DNA of 64,000 nucleotides, from positions 1,535,943-1,599,942 of the forward strand of contig NW_022985552.1 of NCBI RefSeq assembly GCF_010093815.1, in the 5' to 3' direction. The DNA comes from Pseudovirgaria hyperparasitica. Its lineage: Eukaryota; Ascomycota; Dothideomycetes; Acrospermales; Acrospermaceae. A program made the position numbers and the translations under genes. Every line of letters begins with the position of its first letter. Position 1 is the first letter of the stretch. Shown piece after piece: positions 20,361 through 31,571 of the stretch. The notes beneath the pieces were generated by a model, which did not search any database, was not told the origin of the DNA, and saw only the letters and a program-made list of their open reading frames with translations.

Positions 20361-21949
20361 CTAACCAGTAACGGCGTGTATAGATTCGGCCAGGCGCTGA
20401 ACATTTTCGGACGTTATTCCGGCGACTGAAATGCGGCCATCCTTGGTCGCATACACAGAGTGCTGATTGCGTTAGCATTCGCGTTAGCACCAAAGTTGAA
20501 TATCGTACCTCCTTAGCGAGCTTATCCATTTGCTCAGGCTTGAGGCCAGTGTACGCAAACATGCCAATCTGGGACGTGATGTGACTCCAATCATGCTTGC
20601 TACCCAGCTTCTCCAAGTTCTCCTTGAGCAGAGCACGCATTTTGATTATGCGGTCAGCCATACCCTTGACCTCACCAAACCATTGCTTTTTCAAGGTAGG
20701 GTCATTAAGAATCGCCGATGCGATGCGAGCTCCATGGACAGGTGGGTTGGAGTAGAGAGGGCGAACAAGAATCTTGAGTTGCGAGTCCACTCTCTTTCTC
20801 TCCTCTACAGACTCGCAAACTATGGAAAAGGCACCGACACGCTCGCCGTAGAGCCCCTAAAGCTGTAATTTAGTGACCAGTGTGCAGTGTCAAATGTACG
20901 AAACGTACCATGTTTTTGGCAAAACTTTGAGCAAGGCAAGGTCGGAGACCCTCCTTGATGAAGTGTCGAAGAGCGAAAGCATCCTTACCGGCGTCACCAC
21001 TAGCAAAGCCTTGGTAGGCCATATCGAAGAAAGGATAATGGCCGCCTTCCTTCACAGCATCGCAAATTTGAGCCCATTGCTGCTGGGTCGGGTCGACCCC
21101 AGTGGGATTGTGCGCACATGCATGAAGCATGACGATACTTCCCTTTGGCATAGCTTTGATGTCCGCGACCATGCCCTCGAGATCTAGTCCAATGGTGTCC
21201 TTGTTGTAGTAGCGGAATTTCTCAACGGTCAGGCCAGAATCTTTGAAAACAGCATTGTGATTTGCCCAACTTGGGTTGGGGATGTAAATCGTCTTAGAGC
21301 CGGGGTAGAATCTTTCGAGGAATGCACCTCCGATTCTTAATGCTCCCGTGCCAGAGATCGACTGTGTGATCACGAGCCTATCTTCTTTTATGGGCGCAGA
21401 GTCTTCACCGTACGCAAGAACAGCTGCAGCCTTGGTGAAAGTCGGTACACCGGTAATGCCAGCATATTCTTTGTCAAGCTCTGACTCGACGAGTTTCTTC
21501 TCTGCAGAGCGAACGGAAGGAAGAACATAGGGCTTGCCTTTATCATCACGGTATGCGCCAACACCTAAATTAACCTTCATTAGTAGCTAGATGGTATGGA
21601 CGGAGACGACTCACATACCTAGATTGATCTTCTTAGGGTGGCTATCTGCTTTAAAAGCCTCAGTAATACCTGTCCAAATTAGCTCATGCTGTGAAGAGGA
21701 CTGTTTAACCACATACCGAGAATGGCCTAAACAAAAAAAGCCAATAAGTACTTGATGTATCAATCAAAAGAGTTAGAGTGACTTACATCCTACAGTATTG
21801 TCAGTTAAAGATCTTGGGCGCGGTACGGATTTACTTACTGGAGGTCCTTGTGGGACTTGAGCCCATGCTGAAGCAGCTCGAACTGAAATTCCACCATTGC
21901 GAAACTGCCGAGGCACCTGGCTAAGAGCGGATCTTGTAGAAGGCAACAT
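20361..21949 (-). CDS. AAT1: Aspartate aminotransferase, mitochondrial, seven exons including a 3-nt microexon
   Basis: Exons (minus): 21839-21949, 21787-21789, 21717-21726, 21619-21669, 20909-21564, 20509-20856, 20361-20462; 426 residues. The presequence [17 protein letters not shown] is followed by [19 protein letters not shown]. It is a class I PLP aminotransferase: [59 protein letters not shown], and the Schiff-base Lys in AQSFAKNM (about Lys275). Later come [26 protein letters not shown] and C-terminal [15 protein letters not shown]. It interconverts aspartate/2-oxoglutarate and oxaloacetate/glutamate in the matrix (malate-aspartate shuttle). All six introns are 46-60 bp. The conserved Asp of GPPDAILG is encoded only by the 3-nt exon. 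The gene is divergent from the GTPase gene, 265 bp between ATGs. Confidence 0.95.
21787..21789 (-). other. 3-nt microexon (GAT, Asp) of aspartate aminotransferase
   Basis: On the minus strand a branch ctgac and acceptor ctgtag precede GAT, and GTAAGT follows directly. Flanking introns are 49 bp (21790-21838) and 60 bp (21727-21786). GAT supplies the Asp of the GPPD-x-ILG-x-TEAF block, which is also present in human GOT2 (GPPDPILGVTEAF). Skipping it would keep the frame but delete that residue. Confidence 0.82.
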
Positions 21950-22214
21950 GACTCTAGATATGGAGATGATTCAATTGAAGTTTGAAAGGAACAGGATGAT
22001 TGACGTAATGGGACAAGGAAAAGGAGTGCAGATTGCCGCTGTTATGATGCGTACAATAGGTGACAAGGAGCGCGCCGGCTGGAGCCCATCGCCGGAAACC
22101 TTAGGGAGCTTGATACTTTTTCGGGCCGGTCAAAAGTCCGGATCCATCTGTCGTATAGAGCTACTGTGAGCAAAAAAAGTTGCGAAACTGTCTGGTTACA
22201 TCGCAACTTTCTTA
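21950..22214. promoter_or_regulatory. Divergent promoter, AAT / Gep3-like GTPase
   Basis: 265 bp between start codons of two mitochondrial genes in opposite orientation. No factor site identified. Confidence 0.45.
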
Positions 22215-24581
22215 ATGCAGACTCTATGCAACCACCCCAGGCGGCTGATAGCACAAAATGTTACTCAGTTGGCGCGTACCATTTCAATCTTACCGTACCC
22301 GGTCCTCAGGCCCTCGACCCTTACTACGCGAACCTTGCGGCGAACTCAGGACCTCCGCTACAGAAGCACTGGAGCTCAAACTTCCGAAAATCTAGATCTG
22401 AGCGATATTGATATAACAGGGAGGCCCGACTTAGGCTTTTACAAGCCCATTCGTCAATTGCCTGTGTTTTGTCCCGGATGCGGTGCGCCGACCCAAGCTA
22501 CTGATTCCAAAGCGGCTGGCTTCTACAACACAAGACGCCATAGGCTGAAACAATACCTATATGGTACGAACCCAGAAAAAAAGAAGCCCTTTTCCGAGAA
22601 ACGGGCACGCGAAGACGATATATTTGAAGCGGCCTTGAAGCAGGCCAACCAAAATGTAGTTGGGGAATTGGCAGCACTGTCCAAGAATGACGGTATCCTC
22701 TCTTCTGACCAACTGCACATGAAACAAAGTTACTAAGATTCCTCAGACGTACAGAAAAGACTAAAAAGCCTCACACAAGCACAAGGCATACCTGTCTGCG
22801 ACAGATGCCATCATCTTACGCACCACAACAGCGGGGAGTCTATATATCACCCGTCCATCGAGTCCATAGAGGAGATTATCGCTACCTCACCTCACAAATA
22901 CAATCATATATACCATATCGTGGATGCGGCAGACTTCCCTATGTCGCTAATACCGAACCTCCAACACACCTTGGATCTCTCGCCTCTCCGCTCTCAGAAT
23001 CGCAGGTCAAAAGACCGCACATTTCGCCACGGGAGAGTGGCTGAGGTCAGCTTCATAATTACAAGAGCTGATTTGCTCGCTGCCAAAAAAGAGGATGTCG
23101 ACCGTTTGATGCCATGGGCTCTTGAGGTACTGCGAACTGCACTAGGAAGGACAGCAAAGAACGCCCGCCTTGGTAATGTACGTCTTGTTAGCGCTTCAAG
23201 AGGCTGGTGGACACCAGAAGTAAAAGAAGAAATATGGGATCGAGGGGGGGCAGGGTGGATGGTCGGTAAGGCCAACGTAGGCAAGAGCAAACTGTTCCAA
23301 GTGGTATATCCAAAAGGAAGAAGCACAGGCTCTCACGTGGCCATGGACAAAGTTCGACGTGAAGCACAACTGCAAATAACGATGAATGGGTCTAAAAACC
23401 ACTCTGATACGTCAGTAGCTGCAGACTTAGCTGCTCCTGATCTCAGCACGTTCGGTAAGTCGAGTTCGGAGGATGGCCAAGATGCTCATGGCGAACGACA
23501 AATATCCGAAAATATGCTCGAGACATGCTCTGATTCTTCTGTTCCTGGGAGTTCGTTAGTCTCTGAAATTAGTAACACGGACGAGCCGGCTGTCGATCCT
23601 TTTTCCGCGACTTCTTTTTTCGACCCTGATTCACTATTGCCGCCGCCCCAAATTGAAACTCAATATCCAATTATGCCCATGGCATCGAGTTTGCCGGGCA
23701 CAACAGCAGCTCCAATTAGGATACCATTTGGCGGCGGTAAAGGCGAGCTTATCGATCTTCCTGGCCTGCTGAGATCAGATATCGACACATACATCGAACC
23801 TGAACACAGGTCTGGTATAATTATGACAACCAGACAAATTCCAGAGAAGATTGTTATCAAGCCAGGACAGTCACTAGTTCTTGGCGGGCTTATCCGCATC
23901 ACGCCCAAGAACCCAGACCTTGTCTTCATTGCACACCCTTTTCTTACATTGGAGCCACATCTCACATCTACCGAAAAAGCCATCCAGCTCCACGAGAGAC
24001 GTAGCACACTGAAAGTACCAACCATCACGACAGAGTCGGCTGGTGAGGCTATGCGGTCGGCAGGGACGTTTCCTTTGACATGGGATGTAACGAGCAAGCA
24101 GACCGGTACACTTACGGCAAGAGATGCGGGCAGAGTCAAAATCCATCAACTGCCTTTCATTGTATACTCCACCGATATCGTGGTAGAAGGTATTGGATGG
24201 GTAGAGGTCACCTGTCAAGTACGAAAACGACACTTGGAGGAGACACAAGAGATCCGTAGTCAACCCAGGGAGACGTCTATTGATGATTCAGGGCCTATCA
24301 TAGACGCCAAAATTGATGCTCTCCCATCTGATAACCCACTCGACGGCGAGAATACGCTCGATCATTCGTCACAAGCTCCAGCCTCACCGTTTCCTGAAAT
24401 TGAAGTTTTCAGTCCATTAGGGAAGTATATTGCAACTAGAAGGACTATGAATGGCTCCGTCGTCGGTGGAAAGCTGCCAATTCCCAAACATCTTCAGAAA
24501 GCAAGACCACGTCAAAACATGAAAAGAGTGAAGAGGAGCCTACGCGCCAATAAATCCAGTATCATGAATATTCCCCAATAA
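22215..24581 (+). CDS. GEP3: Mitochondrial circularly permuted GTPase, Gep3/YqeH family
   Basis: Exons 22215-22692 and 22747-24581 (intron 54 bp, GTATCC...ctaag...cctcag), 770 residues. The basic N-terminus is a likely presequence. A zinc-knuckle pair CPGCG (about 86) and CDRC (about 176) brackets a charged insert, as in YqeH/NOA1. GTPase motifs occur in permuted order: G4-like TRADLL (about 265), G5-like VSASRGWW, then the P-loop GKANVGKSKL (about 332) and G3 DLPGLLRSD (about 495). This order is diagnostic. A long acidic Ser-rich insert sits between P-loop and G3. Gep3 (Mtg3) acts in mitochondrial small-subunit ribosome biogenesis. Length exceeds the yeast protein because of inserts. The 3' end is only 38 bp from the convergent tetraspanin stop. 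Confidence 0.88.
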
Positions 24582-24619
24582 GGGTGGAAGACTTCAAGTC
24601 AAGGGCCAGTCCACAATGA

Positions 24620-25644
24620 TCAAGATCTGCTCCAGACATTATGTTCTGACTGTTCGTTTGGAGTGTCTCTTTGCTCGTGTGTAGGTTCACGGGAGTGGCT
24701 TCTCGTGTGTTCAGCTTCAGCCTCTTGACTTGCAGCTGATGTCAATCTTTCGAGTGTCTCTTGTAACTCAGGAGCACTTTCAATATTACTAGCGTCTTCT
24801 GGATCATCGGTATAGCGCTCTCGGCTGGTCGGATACTCGAGGGCACGTTGGACATTACCGTTTTCTCCACTTGACGAAGTCGCCTGGAGCTGGCGTGGGA
24901 GAATACGTCCGAGCCACGAGTGCTGCTCCAGGGGCGCCGTAACGACCATCATCTAAACTATTTCAGGACACGTTCTTTTTCTCGCCACTCCTCATACTCA
25001 CCTGCCACAAGAATACGATGATTGGTACAATCAACAGTATGGCTGCAATCTGCTGCTCATCCTTCCGCCAGTCACCCATGCAGCCTTTGGTCCTTCCAAA
25101 CGTCTCTTCGCAGGAGCGGGCCGTATGCTGCTTGTCCGGGAATGGCCATGCCATATCATGCGAGCTGGCAAGACCACAGCATTGGAAGGCATCTTGGATG
25201 GCTCTGATATGGTTCCCATCTTTGCGATGGAACATGTCCTGCCAGCGTCTTTCCATACCACACCGCAAGTCGCCAGATGGCGCAATATGGGTGCCCGCGA
25301 GGGTAGCAAGGACCGCTTCAATAATTGTTAAGCAGAATAATGGGACAAGATTCGAGATGAAGGGTGATGCCTGCCTGCTCCCCAGGAGTCTTCGTCGGCG
25401 TCTGTTGGTTGCACGTACCGTCTCGACGGACAGACCACTGAACACTGGAAGAGCCAATGTGATGGCTCCGAGTACAGTAGGAATGGGTAACGAGCGAGCA
25501 TTGATTTCGTAAAGCGCGTATGCTACGAGCGCCGTCGTTGCAAGCAGACCCTGATGTTTACTTAGCTTTCATATCGTAGGATACAACATCTCCACTCACC
25601 ACTACATTAATGGCGATAACCACCTGCTTCTTGCGTGAAACCAT
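24620..25644 (-). CDS. Fungal tetraspanin
   Basis: Exons (minus): 25600-25644, 25002-25550, 24620-24952 (introns 49 and 49 bp), 308 residues. Four TM segments: QVVIAINVVGLLATTALVAY (about 7-26), PTVLGAITLALPVFSGL (about 38-55), FISNLVPLFCLTIIEAVLA (about 80-98), and IAAILLIVPIIVFLW just before the second intron. The large extracellular loop carries the tetraspanin CCG motif (FQCCGL, about 137) and further Cys (SCEETFG, KGCMGD). The cytosolic tail (about 199-308) is long, acidic and Ser/Glu-rich, unlike the short tails of animal tetraspanins. Some fungal tetraspanins (Pls1) control appressorium penetration, but I cannot assign this one to the Pls1, Tsp2 or Tsp3 class with certainty. Confidence 0.85.
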
Positions 25645-26195
25645 GTTCTTAAATCCTACTAAAGTAGGTGGAAGGCTGAAATCTGAAACTTAAGTTCATG
25701 GAGCTCAAGTGGGCAAGGCCCAGTAGATAAAGGCGGAAGTGACACTCACAACCCTGAGGCAAACAAGCGGGGTCGTTACCCTGTTCGCTCTATTATAGAA
25801 CGCACAACAGCATGTACTCCAGCAACAAGAGCCATTCGCCGGACGCCATTCCAGCAAATCACCAACAATATTCACACCACCCCTAGTTCCCGTATTGTGG
25901 ATTGCGAAGTCAGTGATTTCAATGTATATGCACGTTCTTTGTATGACAGGATGTGTGTATGGTGTGGTTCGGCTTACTTTAGCATTCGAACCTTTGCTAG
26001 ATGTAAAAGGTGAAATGCTTCGCAAAGTACATCACATGTCCGTATATGGGACTTCCAAGTGGTTTACGAATCGGCCCTAGCTTTGACCAGCGGAGATCAT
26101 CCTAGTTCGAGATCGCGAGAATTCTTAGGTAGCTTGATATGGAATTTTTATGCAAGCCTCAGCTTATGTGTATAATATATATTTCTTCTTCGCCA
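25645..26195. other. Intergenic
   Basis: Promoter of the tetraspanin gene and 3' flank of the SDHAF4 gene. A 106-codon minus frame (25705-26025) has no recognisable features. No RNA gene seen. Confidence 0.5.
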
Positions 26196-26660
26196 TCAGA
26201 AGTCCGTCACTCTTCCATTGTAGCTCCAGTCTCCACCATGTCCCCATCTCAAGGGTTCATTCTTCGGCCCACCTACCTCTCCCGTCTTCGGATTTGTGTC
26301 ACCCTCAAACTCTGGTGGTGCACCCCTTCTCATATTTGGGTGCAGTTCGTCGCCTTCGCCATCAGCTTTGATTGTTGCGTTCAATATTTGCTCGGATTGT
26401 GGAGATTGGTTAACACTGGCGTTGATCTGAGAGGTGTCGGTGGCAACTGATGAGGTATTTTGCGATGCAGGTGACTGGTTGACTGGTGAAGGAGTCCGGG
26501 GCGTGCTGAAAGCGCCCGTGGACTGCTCTTGAAGCTTCTCGAATAGAGCCTGGTCTTCTTTGGGGAGTCGTGGTGGTGCTGGCGAAGGGCGGAATGTGCT
26601 GTATGAGTGGCGAACCTGAGGTCGGAGGTGAGGTTGATATTGCAGGATTGCCCTACGCAT
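26196..26660 (-). CDS. SDH8: Succinate dehydrogenase assembly factor 4 (Sdh8/SDHAF4)
   Basis: 154 residues from the ATG at 26660. The open frame runs further upstream, but this Met starts a textbook mitochondrial presequence (MRRAILQYQPHLRPQVRHSY: basic, no acids). A Ser/Pro/Gln-rich linker follows. The C-terminal 48 residues hold the family signature: PEFEGDTNPKTGEVGGPKNE, then PLRWGHGGDWSYNGRVTDF, matching the DUF1674/SDHAF4 block (NPKTGE-x-GGPKG...DW...GR-x-DF). The protein binds flavinated Sdh1 and protects it before assembly with Sdh2 in the matrix. An alternative with an upstream exon (acceptor gcgtag at 26655) cannot be excluded. Confidence 0.9.
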   Translation of the reverse strand: MRRAILQYQPHLRPQVRHSYSTFRPSPAPPRLPKEDQALFEKLQEQSTGAFSTPRTPSPVNQSPASQNTSSVATDTSQINASVNQSPQSEQILNATIKADGEGDELHPNMRRGAPPEFEGDTNPKTGEVGGPKNEPLRWGHGGDWSYNGRVTDF

Positions 26661-29600
26661 AGGAACAGATATTAACATTACTAAAGGATGTTGTTGGGTA
26701 ATAACTCGCATTCGAGGTGATGTTCGAAGGTGTCGGATAGTACGCCTTTGGCGGAATTCCTTGGAATACCAAGCCATAGGGCTGAGGCTGAGGTCAGCAT
26801 CCATCGTAACCGGATGAATTGGCAACCTTAGCAAAAATTACACTAGATCATTTTCTCCAAATATATTTAGAGATCTACACACGTGTCACCACTTGGGCAG
26901 CCACCTGCGCATCATTGCCGCTCTAGACATTTAGGCCTAAGTCGAACGAATTCAACATCACATTTTCCAGAACCTCTTTGGGGATGACTATCAATTACAA
27001 ATGGAAGATGCGATCAAAATCTGTATGGAAGGCAAGGAATATTTCAAATTGGTAGTACTGCTCCAGTCTTGCCACTCGATGGAAGGCTTCGACCTTACTG
27101 GCATGGCTGCTTGCTGAGCTTTTTGGATTGCAAACGACCAGGTTTATTAGAGGACGTTGTGAGCCAATTATAGTACGCTCTAGATACAGTCCATAACCAC
27201 GTCTCGAACGGTATGCTGACAGTCTTTCAATGCTCGATTCGCCACTGGAGTCAATCTGCTTGTTCTATACTGAGCGGAATCTTGGCCTTAAGTGACCTGG
27301 ATAGTTTGAAGGCGCTTGTGCGCCAGGGCTGTTTTTGCGGCCATTTTTCATAGTTTTCTCCCGTCCTCTCGTAAGAGCACGAAATTCCACTACCTACCAA
27401 CAGTTCAATTCCGTGGCGGTCCGGCTAAGTCACGATCATGGTCAGTATCATAGCGTAGAACGTAGAAGGACTATCAGTATTGGTAGTTGGGTGGTCCAAT
27501 GCCTTCGAGAGATCGAGTCAACCCGTATTATGCAAAAGAAGAAAGATGAGCTATTGAACTGAAGATTAAAGCACTAGAAAGGGTTCGAAATTCAGGGACC
27601 TTTCTGTTTCATAAGCGCAGGCTTTATTAACACGTCATATCTCTCTAAACTATGCAAGGGATCTATCTAATGATGTCTTCAATGCGAACCACAGGCATAA
27701 CGTTAGCTCATATTTACAGGAACCGGGTTTTCTAGTCTCGCAAGAGACGGGGTTTGTTTCCTACTTCGTTAGATTTGGCTCTGATAACTCTATCAAAGAA
27801 TGATGGTCAAGTATTTGTTTCACTCTTTCCCAAAGCCTCGCATGGTGATATAATGCACCTGTTTCGTGATCATGAAGCGTGTTTCCCGTACTTGATTGTC
27901 GTAGAGACATCGTAGCCATAATGGTATTAAACTTGTTATGTATACTCAGAACTATATACCAATTTGTAGAGCCATGTGTAACCTTCCAAAATCTCGAGAC
28001 AATCGCATGTAGATTTCAGTCGGTGTTTTACCAGATTCTGCACCCTCGTAGGGATCTTACAGTGTTGTGACTGTACGGACTTGGGAACCCCCTGGGCAAG
28101 GCCAAGCAAAAACTGCTCGAAACTTCAAGAACACAAATGACTAAAGTCGTTGAACATAGAATTAAACATTCTTCACTTCATGAATTCGTGAAGCATACAA
28201 GGGTTATCAAGACTGATGCCTAGACTAGATGTGGTTTTCATAGATGATGATGATCAGGCGATAGCCACGAACGAAACGTAACGCTCAAAGCGTGCGATAC
28301 TGTGGTTGGTCCTGTAAGAATACTGAATCCATTTTGCCAGTCATAATTTCCCTGGTAATCCAAAAGGTGTCAGTAGGATTTGAGACCTGTCTTCTCTTTC
28401 TCACGCGGTGATTGGGCCTAACTCATCATGTTGCATTAGGGCAGTGCTTCAGTCCGACCAGCCCACCTAAACTGGTACCCGTGCTCTCGGATCTTGTATC
28501 CTATAGCTGATTCTTAGCTCTCACCCATGAATAACACCATTCCAACATTTATAAACGGCGCAATGAATTCTAGCGACCAACATCTCTGCCGTCGGTCTAG
28601 TTTAATTACCCGTAGGTATGGATTTCCCTTACCCCCTAATCTGTGACAGCAACGATGTTTTCCCCAGAATAGGATGGATTGAGTACGATGGAGAAGATAT
28701 TGCATATTTGTGTTATTCGTCGACAGAGTGCACATATAAAGCTACGATAGTACAGCAAAGAAGGAAAGTCTAGACCAGTAAAGTGACGAATAAGACCCAG
28801 AGCCTGTTAGCTTGATGTGCTCTTTTGGGATGTCTTCTGATCGCTGATAATTCGAAGATTAGTGATCTTCTGTTGCTTGCATTGCTCGACATTTACAGGG
28901 CTATTACAATACTCTGTGCCAATTTTTAGGTCTCTTATTTGAGCTAGCCGCTATTTGTGATGGAGAGATTTCGAGTTACTTGCACGAAGATGCTGAGAAG
29001 CTATGCTAGTCAATCAATGAACAACTTTTTCAAATCTCAGAAATGAAAAGCTCTATTGGACTACTGCACAGCCATTCGTAGCTCCTAATAGGTTATTTGA
29101 AGGGAACATTAGATTGCCACTGAGACTATACTGTCTCCTTAGACCATCTCTCATTGCTATATCAGTCTCTAAGATCAGCTATCTCAAACTGTTAGCTCGA
29201 TAAGACACATCGTACTTGTCAGTCATATACTTTACTCCAAACCATCAAAGGTCATGTCATGTTGTCGTCCATAAAGAGCAAGTTTCGCCCAAGGTATCCT
29301 ACGTTATGTCTTCTCCAGTTCCCTGACGTGTGACTGGTGCCAACAGTACCGAGACCAACGTCGTCATCACCACAAGACCCTTCTGTATTTTTGTCAGCGA
29401 AACACCTATAACTGTCTCTTTTCTAAGCTTCTCTTTCAATCTGGTACAACATTAATCGCTGGTGGAAGTTTTCCGGATCGCTCAACTTTTCTCAATCAAG
29501 TTTAGACCTTATCGAGGCCTTGTTCGAAGATATATCCAAGTGATCCACCTCTTCCGGTTATTCGGCTCTAGTAAATGCAGACCACTTATATGGAGGAGAG

Positions 29601-30412
29601 AATAAGATGGCTACGGTTCTTGTCATATACAGCCAACGTCTAAAGAGAATGGTCCACTGGCAGATATCTCAATGGTCCTAGGTTGAAAGCTCCTGGCTTG
29701 CCTACTATCGTTTGACACACCGGATCATGACTCAAAGCTCTGGATTGATGAGCCTGAACAATTGCTTAGATCTCGCTCTGGTGGCTTCCCGTGTGTTTTT
29801 CCTTATACGCAGTAAGCATGAAATGGAGAAGTTCCAGATAGTCGAAATTCTGAAGCGTTTCGAAGTTGAACATTATGGATAAGAAGTGAGATAGCAACAC
29901 TAATGGATGGTGTTAGCTTGGATGAATGAGAGCCCGAACATCAACTACCTGAGAAGAACTTCGTAGCTTCAACGATGAAATGATGTAGCCATCTATCTTG
30001 CTCTGTTTCGGCTAGTCAGTGAGTCTGGTAACTGTATGGGAGTTTCCCTCTGTCTATGACAAGATGCTTTCTCGAAATGCGAATAAAGAAAGTTCTCCAG
30101 GGAATGTTCCAACTTCATATAGCTATTAGAGCAATGGGTTCCCTGTTCGAGGTCTCTTTATTTATCTTATGCTGGTATGATGTAACCTCGATCTCTTTTC
30201 TCAATCTCATTGTCGTGTTCAATGGTTGAGCCACTTGCGTCTAAAAGGGGGGTGCCTGCCTTGTACACTCTTTGTCACGTTGTTATCATCCGCCGATCTG
30301 CCGGATAAATTTGATAGCTCTCTAAGCAGCTCAACGCATCAGTGTCATTTTCCTACTCGTCACAAACCAGCTTTTCACTCTTGTCACCCTTTCACTTCGA
30401 GGAACTTTCGAC
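26661..30412. other. 3.75 kb gene-poor stretch
   Basis: No open frame with family resemblance, no tRNA, no transposon termini that I can see. CA and TG dinucleotides occur at ordinary frequency, so the emptiness is not due to RIP. The short frames at 27335, 27879 and 28514 look random. Near 30.2 kb pyrimidine-rich sequence is the likely leader of the coiled-coil gene at 30413. Confidence 0.5.
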
Positions 30413-31571
30413 ATGGCAGGAAACAACTTAATAGATCTTAGCTATGAGGAGCCGCACCGTCTGGAGGATCTTAGGAGAGTATGCAATGACTAATATAATC
30501 CTGGTACCAACCACCAACTGACACTTTTGAAGGTAGTCTTTCGTGACGACGCTCAGAGAACACTTATAGGAGACGATGATAGGTATGCATTTTCACAAAC
30601 CTTGTCACTACATAACTTGCTCTAATCACTGAAATGGGATAGGTCCACTGCGGGTATGAATCTTTCTATTTATAAAAAGTTGAGCTAAATAGAGGGAAGG
30701 TTCTGTCTATAGTCACCTTAATCAGCGTGGCCAGCGAGACAGCACACCTGGCTCGGCAACCGGCTCGAACTTCACTGCTAATACCGGGACTGTCTTCCAG
30801 ACCGTCAAATTTGCGATCGACGAGGTGACTCCGATCGAGAACCTCTTTCACAATCTTAGATGTGAACTCACCAAACGCGATGATAAGATAAAAAGCCGCG
30901 AAGCTGAGCTAGAGAAAGTCAAAGCTGAGCTTGCCGAGTCTCAGAAAGTTGCCTTGAAGCTCAAACTCGTTGCTAACGAGGAGGCGATCTCTGAGAACGT
31001 AGCGAAGGAAGAGAAACTAGCAAAGATGGAGGCACTTGTCAGACAGATGGAGCGAGCCCTCGATGAGAAAGATCGAGCCCTCAAGTGTGCGCACTCCAAG
31101 CAGCTCGAAGCAGAAGATGAACTCGAAGTGGTCAACCAGGATCTCGTTGCCCATTCTCGTCAGAATAACTTTTTGTCGACTGAACTTGAGCGCTCTTCCC
31201 GAGCTCTTCAGAGCGCCTCAGCCCAGACTCTAGAAAGCCAGCGTGACATAGCATCATACGAAGCTGCTATCGTAAAGTATAAGCAGAAGCAGATGGAACT
31301 GGAAGTCAAGATCCAGTTCTACGCGATGATGTTTTCCGGTTCCGCTAACGGCATCTCAATAATAAGTCAGCTTGAGGAGTCATACCGCCAACGGATTGAG
31401 CTGGAGAATAAGTTACAGCAGACAGAGCAGAATTTAAAGTTCTGTGTGGCCAAGCTAGACTTACTTATCTGCTCGATCAGTGCCCCAAGCAAGAGTTTGG
31501 GAACCAGGGAAGACTATCAGAAGCTTGGCAAAGAGGGGATGGCGTATGTGATGAGACCTTTGAAGCACTAA
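30413..31571 (+). CDS. Coiled-coil protein of unknown function, three exons
   Basis: Exons 30413-30478, 30533-30582 and 30713-31571 (introns 54 and 130 bp), 324 residues: MAGNNLIDLSYEEPHRLEDL, VVFRDDAQRTLIGDDD, then SHLNQRGQRDSTPGSATGSN. From about residue 75 a long, almost continuous coiled coil runs about 190 residues, with Glu/Lys/Leu heptads (KSREAELEKVKAELAESQKV; KMEALVRQMERALDEKDRAL). The C-terminal about 35 residues are non-helical. I recognise no family; it is the main gene of a gene-poor island and may be lineage-restricted. The 130-bp intron contains an 11-nt segment (30643-30653) with acceptor and donor signals on both sides. Including it would shift the frame to an early TGA, so the form without it is taken as the coding one. 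Confidence 0.68.
30643..30653 (+). other. Candidate frame-shifting 11-nt microexon in the coiled-coil gene
   Basis: gggatag precedes and GTATGA follows, dividing the 130-bp intron into 60 and 59 bp, the normal size here. Inclusion adds 11 nt (not a multiple of 3) and leads to a TGA at about 30825, so it would act as an off-switch (poison exon) if used. Confidence 0.35.
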
